This document shows, in pieces, positions 4,537 to 6,573 of a DNA stretch of 6,573 nucleotides (position 1 is its first letter; the number at the start of each line of letters is the position of its first letter). Source of the stretch: Nanosynbacter sp. (lineage in GTDB: Bacteria > Patescibacteriota > Saccharimonadia > Saccharimonadales > Saccharimonadaceae). The stretch lies in contig JABZJV010000033.1 in NCBI GenBank assembly GCA_015257605.1, forward strand, positions 1-6,573, read 5' to 3'. The notes beneath the pieces were generated by a model that had not been told where the DNA came from, made no database searches, and saw nothing but the letters and a program-made list of their open reading frames with translations. Position numbers and translations under genes: made by a program.

Positions 4537-5613
4537 ATGGAAATAATGGTTTTGCTTATAATTTTAGCGATAGTCGTCGCAGCGGCTAGCGTGGTTATTT
4601 TTGTGTTGATGCAGCAGCTGAAGCGAGTGCAAAATAACTCGGCGGTAGAGCTGATTAAGGGCGATGTTGTTGAATTGTCGCGTTCTATCGCTAATTTGCA
4701 GCAAACAATGAGCGACAAGCTCGAACGCTCGCAGCTGTCAACTCAGCAATCGGTGCAAAAGCAGCTCAGTGAAAGTTCAAAATTGGTGGCCGATGTCACG
4801 CAGCGCTTGACCAAGCTCGACGAGACCAACAAGCGTGTCGTTGATGTGGCGACTGATCTCAAAACCTTGCAAAATGTTCTGCAAAACCCCAAGCAGCGCG
4901 GTGTTTTTGGCGAATACTATTTGTCGAGCGTTCTCGAAAATATTTTGGCGCCAGGGCAGTATCAGACTCAGTATAAGTTTCGCGACGGCGAAATGGTCGA
5001 TGCGGTGATTTTTCTTGATAAGGGTCAGATTCTGCCGGTTGATAGCAAATTTAGCCTCGAAAATTACAACCGGATGATTGAAGCTAGCGGCAAAGAGCGC
5101 GAGCAGCTAATGCAAAAAGTCAAAGCTGATCTGAAAGGGCGCATCGACGAAACCAGCAAATATATTCGTCCGAGCGAGCATACTATGGATTTCGCATTTA
5201 TGTTTATTCCCAGCGAGTCGTTGTATTATGATTTACTGATCAATAACGTTGGCCAGGGCGGCAGCTCGCGCGATCTGATTGAGTATGCTTTTCGCGAAAA
5301 GCACGTGATTATCACCAGTCCGACGAGTTTTATGGCGTATTTGCAAACGGTATTGCAAGGCTTGCGCAGTTTGCAAATCGAGGAGCAGGCCAAAGATATT
5401 CAAGTTCGTGTCGGCAAGCTCGGACAGCACATCGCCAAATTTGAAGAGTACATGCAGAAGCTAGGCAATAGTCTCGGCACGACAGTCAATCATTATAACA
5501 ACGCTCATAAAGAGCTCGGTAAAGTTGATAAAGACGTGGTGAAGATCGCTGGTAACGATTCTTCCGTCGAAGTATTGGCGCTTGATCGTCCGTCATCTGT
5601 TGATAGGAAGTAA
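4537..5613 (+). CDS. rmuC: DNA recombination protein RmuC
   Basis: RmuC proteins are membrane-anchored, coiled-coil proteins with a restriction-endonuclease-like fold; in E. coli loss of RmuC raises inversion at short inverted repeats, and members act in defence or DNA turnover, but the exact reaction is not settled. The 358 residues show a TM anchor (3-25), a long coiled-coil region (about 26-118), and the RmuC domain: RGVFGE (121-126), VDAVIFL (154-160), PVDSKF (167-172) and FMFIPSESLYYDLL (221-234). E126, D155 and D169-S-K171 fit the PD-(D/E)xK-type catalytic pattern. The ATG at 4537 is preferred because a TATGCT box ends six bases before it; an in-frame TTG at 4519 would add six residues and overlap that box. 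It is the last gene of the plus-strand run and ends at a bidirectional terminator. Confidence 0.95.
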   Translation: MEIMVLLIILAIVVAAASVVIFVLMQQLKRVQNNSAVELIKGDVVELSRSIANLQQTMSDKLERSQLSTQQSVQKQLSESSKLVADVTQRLTKLDETNKRVVDVATDLKTLQNVLQNPKQRGVFGEYYLSSVLENILAPGQYQTQYKFRDGEMVDAVIFLDKGQILPVDSKFSLENYNRMIEASGKEREQLMQKVKADLKGRIDETSKYIRPSEHTMDFAFMFIPSESLYYDLLINNVGQGGSSRDLIEYAFREKHVIITSPTSFMAYLQTVLQGLRSLQIEEQAKDIQVRVGKLGQHIAKFEEYMQKLGNSLGTTVNHYNNAHKELGKVDKDVVKIAGNDSSVEVLALDRPSSVDRK

Positions 5614-5628
5614 AGGTTTTTGGCTATC

Positions 5629-5659
5629 AAAATATCCCGCCGATAGACGGGATATTTTT
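5629..5659. terminator. Bidirectional terminator between rmuC and the channel gene
   Basis: AAAATATCCCG (5629-5639) pairs perfectly over 11 bp with CGGGATATTTT (5648-5658), loop of eight bases, with a T-run of five on plus and four on minus. It serves both convergent genes. Confidence 0.92.
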
Positions 5660-5676
5660 GTTAAGAAAGCTAAGAC

Positions 5677-6573
5677 TTAGTCTTTCTTTTGCCGGCCAGC
5701 GACCAACACGTAGAGGTTGGCACCGACAGCGGCGCCCGCTAAAGCGCCAACTAGCGATTCGAGCGAGAAGCGCGAATTGACAACTTCGTTAGAGCCAGCT
5801 GAACCAGTAGTGAGCTCCTTTTCGGTCGAATCGGTCATTGCTAGCGCAACAGCCGGGTTAAGGCTAGCACCCTTGACGTATGCGACGTGAGGAATCTCGA
5901 CCTTATTAGAAGCCGAAGATGTTGCTTTGCTTTGGTAGTCGGCGATTGCTTGCGTCTTGGCGGTCGATAACAAATAGCCAGATGTCAAAATACCGACTGC
6001 CAGTGCCAAGCCAACGCCGAGCGCCTTGCCAGTATTGCAAGTTTCTTCGCGCGATAGAACTGCTGCTAGTCCGAATAGGAAGATGGCGGTGCCGACCAGC
6101 TCAATGCCGAATATCGACCAGTTCATGCTGCTAAATCCGCTAAAGCCGAAATTAATCGAGCCGCCAGTAACCCAGTTGGTGACGATTACAGCCAGCATAG
6201 CGCCGATGAACTGGGCGCCCCAGTAGAATGGCAACAGGATTGTTTTGAGCTTGCGCATAGTCCACAAACCAAATGTTACGGCTGGGTTGACGTGCGAGCC
6301 CGAGACAGCGCCGATGCTCATCACTAGCATTACTAGCGTGAAGCCGATAGCTAGCGCGCCAACGCCGCCGTCTTTGAATGTGGTCAAAGCAACCAGTGTC
6401 AATACGAACGTACCGATTAGTTCGGCAAAGATTATATTTATGATATTTGATGGTAGCTTGACGCTGCTGCGTTTAGTTGTCGTAGGTTTGGCAGCGGCAG
6501 TTTCCTTCTTTGGTGCTTCTACTTTTTCGGCAGATACTGTACGAACAGTCGTCTTGCTGGCGGCCGTTTTCTT
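5677..6573 (-). CDS. MIP-family (aquaporin/glycerol facilitator-like) channel, partial
   Basis: The frame is open to the window edge (6573), so the N-terminus is missing; a TTG at 6402 is internal to the first helix and not the start. The visible 298 residues begin with about 40 Lys/Ala/Thr-rich residues, then six membrane helices (about 43-65, 70-91, 111-136, 152-174, 184-203, 270-293) in two halves. NPA boxes are GSHVNPAVT (93-101) and GASLNPAVA (236-244). MIP proteins conduct water or small neutral solutes such as glycerol. Two oddities: Val (242) replaces the Arg that normally follows the second NPA and lines the ar/R filter, and the loop before it carries an extra polar stretch (about 204-235). 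The substrate therefore cannot be assigned. The gene converges on rmuC and shares its terminator. Confidence 0.93.
   Translation of the reverse strand, partial: KKTAASKTTVRTVSAEKVEAPKKETAAAKPTTTKRSSVKLPSNIINIIFAELIGTFVLTLVALTTFKDGGVGALAIGFTLVMLVMSIGAVSGSHVNPAVTFGLWTMRKLKTILLPFYWGAQFIGAMLAVIVTNWVTGGSINFGFSGFSSMNWSIFGIELVGTAIFLFGLAAVLSREETCNTGKALGVGLALAVGILTSGYLLSTAKTQAIADYQSKATSSASNKVEIPHVAYVKGASLNPAVALAMTDSTEKELTTGSAGSNEVVNSRFSLESLVGALAGAAVGANLYVLVAGRQKKD

Noticed and set aside
5663..5688. Second terminator AAGAAAG/CTTTCTT at the end of the channel gene
   Set aside because: The arms lie over the stop and last codons, leave almost no loop, and the strong terminator at 5629-5659 already serves this end.
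1..6573. CRISPR arrays or recoded UGA (code 25)
   Set aside because: No repeat-spacer pattern is seen, and all genes read through with the standard code and TAA/TAG stops.

Overview
The window carries a compact, bacterial gene set on the plus strand: trmD, a small membrane protein, tRNA-Gln, hisS, a PAP2-type phosphatase, a second small membrane protein and rmuC. A MIP-family (aquaporin-like) channel gene runs towards them on the minus strand and is cut by the right edge. The style suggests a reduced-genome bacterium of the Saccharibacteria/Patescibacteria kind: a shortened TrmD, short unrecognised membrane proteins, starts lying right behind a -10 element without Shine-Dalgarno sequences, and A-tract/T-tract bidirectional hairpin terminators. 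This placement is an inference from gene style, not a database result. The standard genetic code fits: every stop used is TAA or TAG, and no gene needs UGA to be read as an amino acid.

Positions 1-691 are the accessory-looking part. An intrinsic terminator (89-114) closes whatever lies to the left. After an AT-rich stretch comes a 111-nt element (292-402) able to fold into a long 19-position outer stem, a second stem and two abutting hairpins, i.e. a three-way junction. Directly next to it, on the minus strand, is a 53-codon gene (410-571) with high GC3, a perfect AGGAGG site, a hairpin-bearing leader and a near-consensus promoter (TTGACA-17-TATATA). This promoter interleaves with the trmD promoter facing the other way. 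Small ORF plus structured 3' element look like one unit that differs in base composition and in translation-start style from the rest of the window, and this is the best candidate here for something undescribed.

Positions 692-5613 are housekeeping genes. TrmD makes m1G37 in tRNA. A terminator and an AT-rich spacer follow, then a 4-TM protein. A promoter overlapping the end of that gene drives tRNA-Gln(CUG), and hisS begins only 12 nt after the tRNA CCA end, so tRNA and synthetase mRNA are probably one transcript. The PAP2 phosphatase starts one base after the hisS stop and is probably translationally coupled. A 5-TM protein and RmuC follow.

rmuC and the MIP channel converge on a shared bidirectional terminator (5629-5659). 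The channel has both NPA boxes but Val instead of Arg after the second, so its selectivity filter is unusual.
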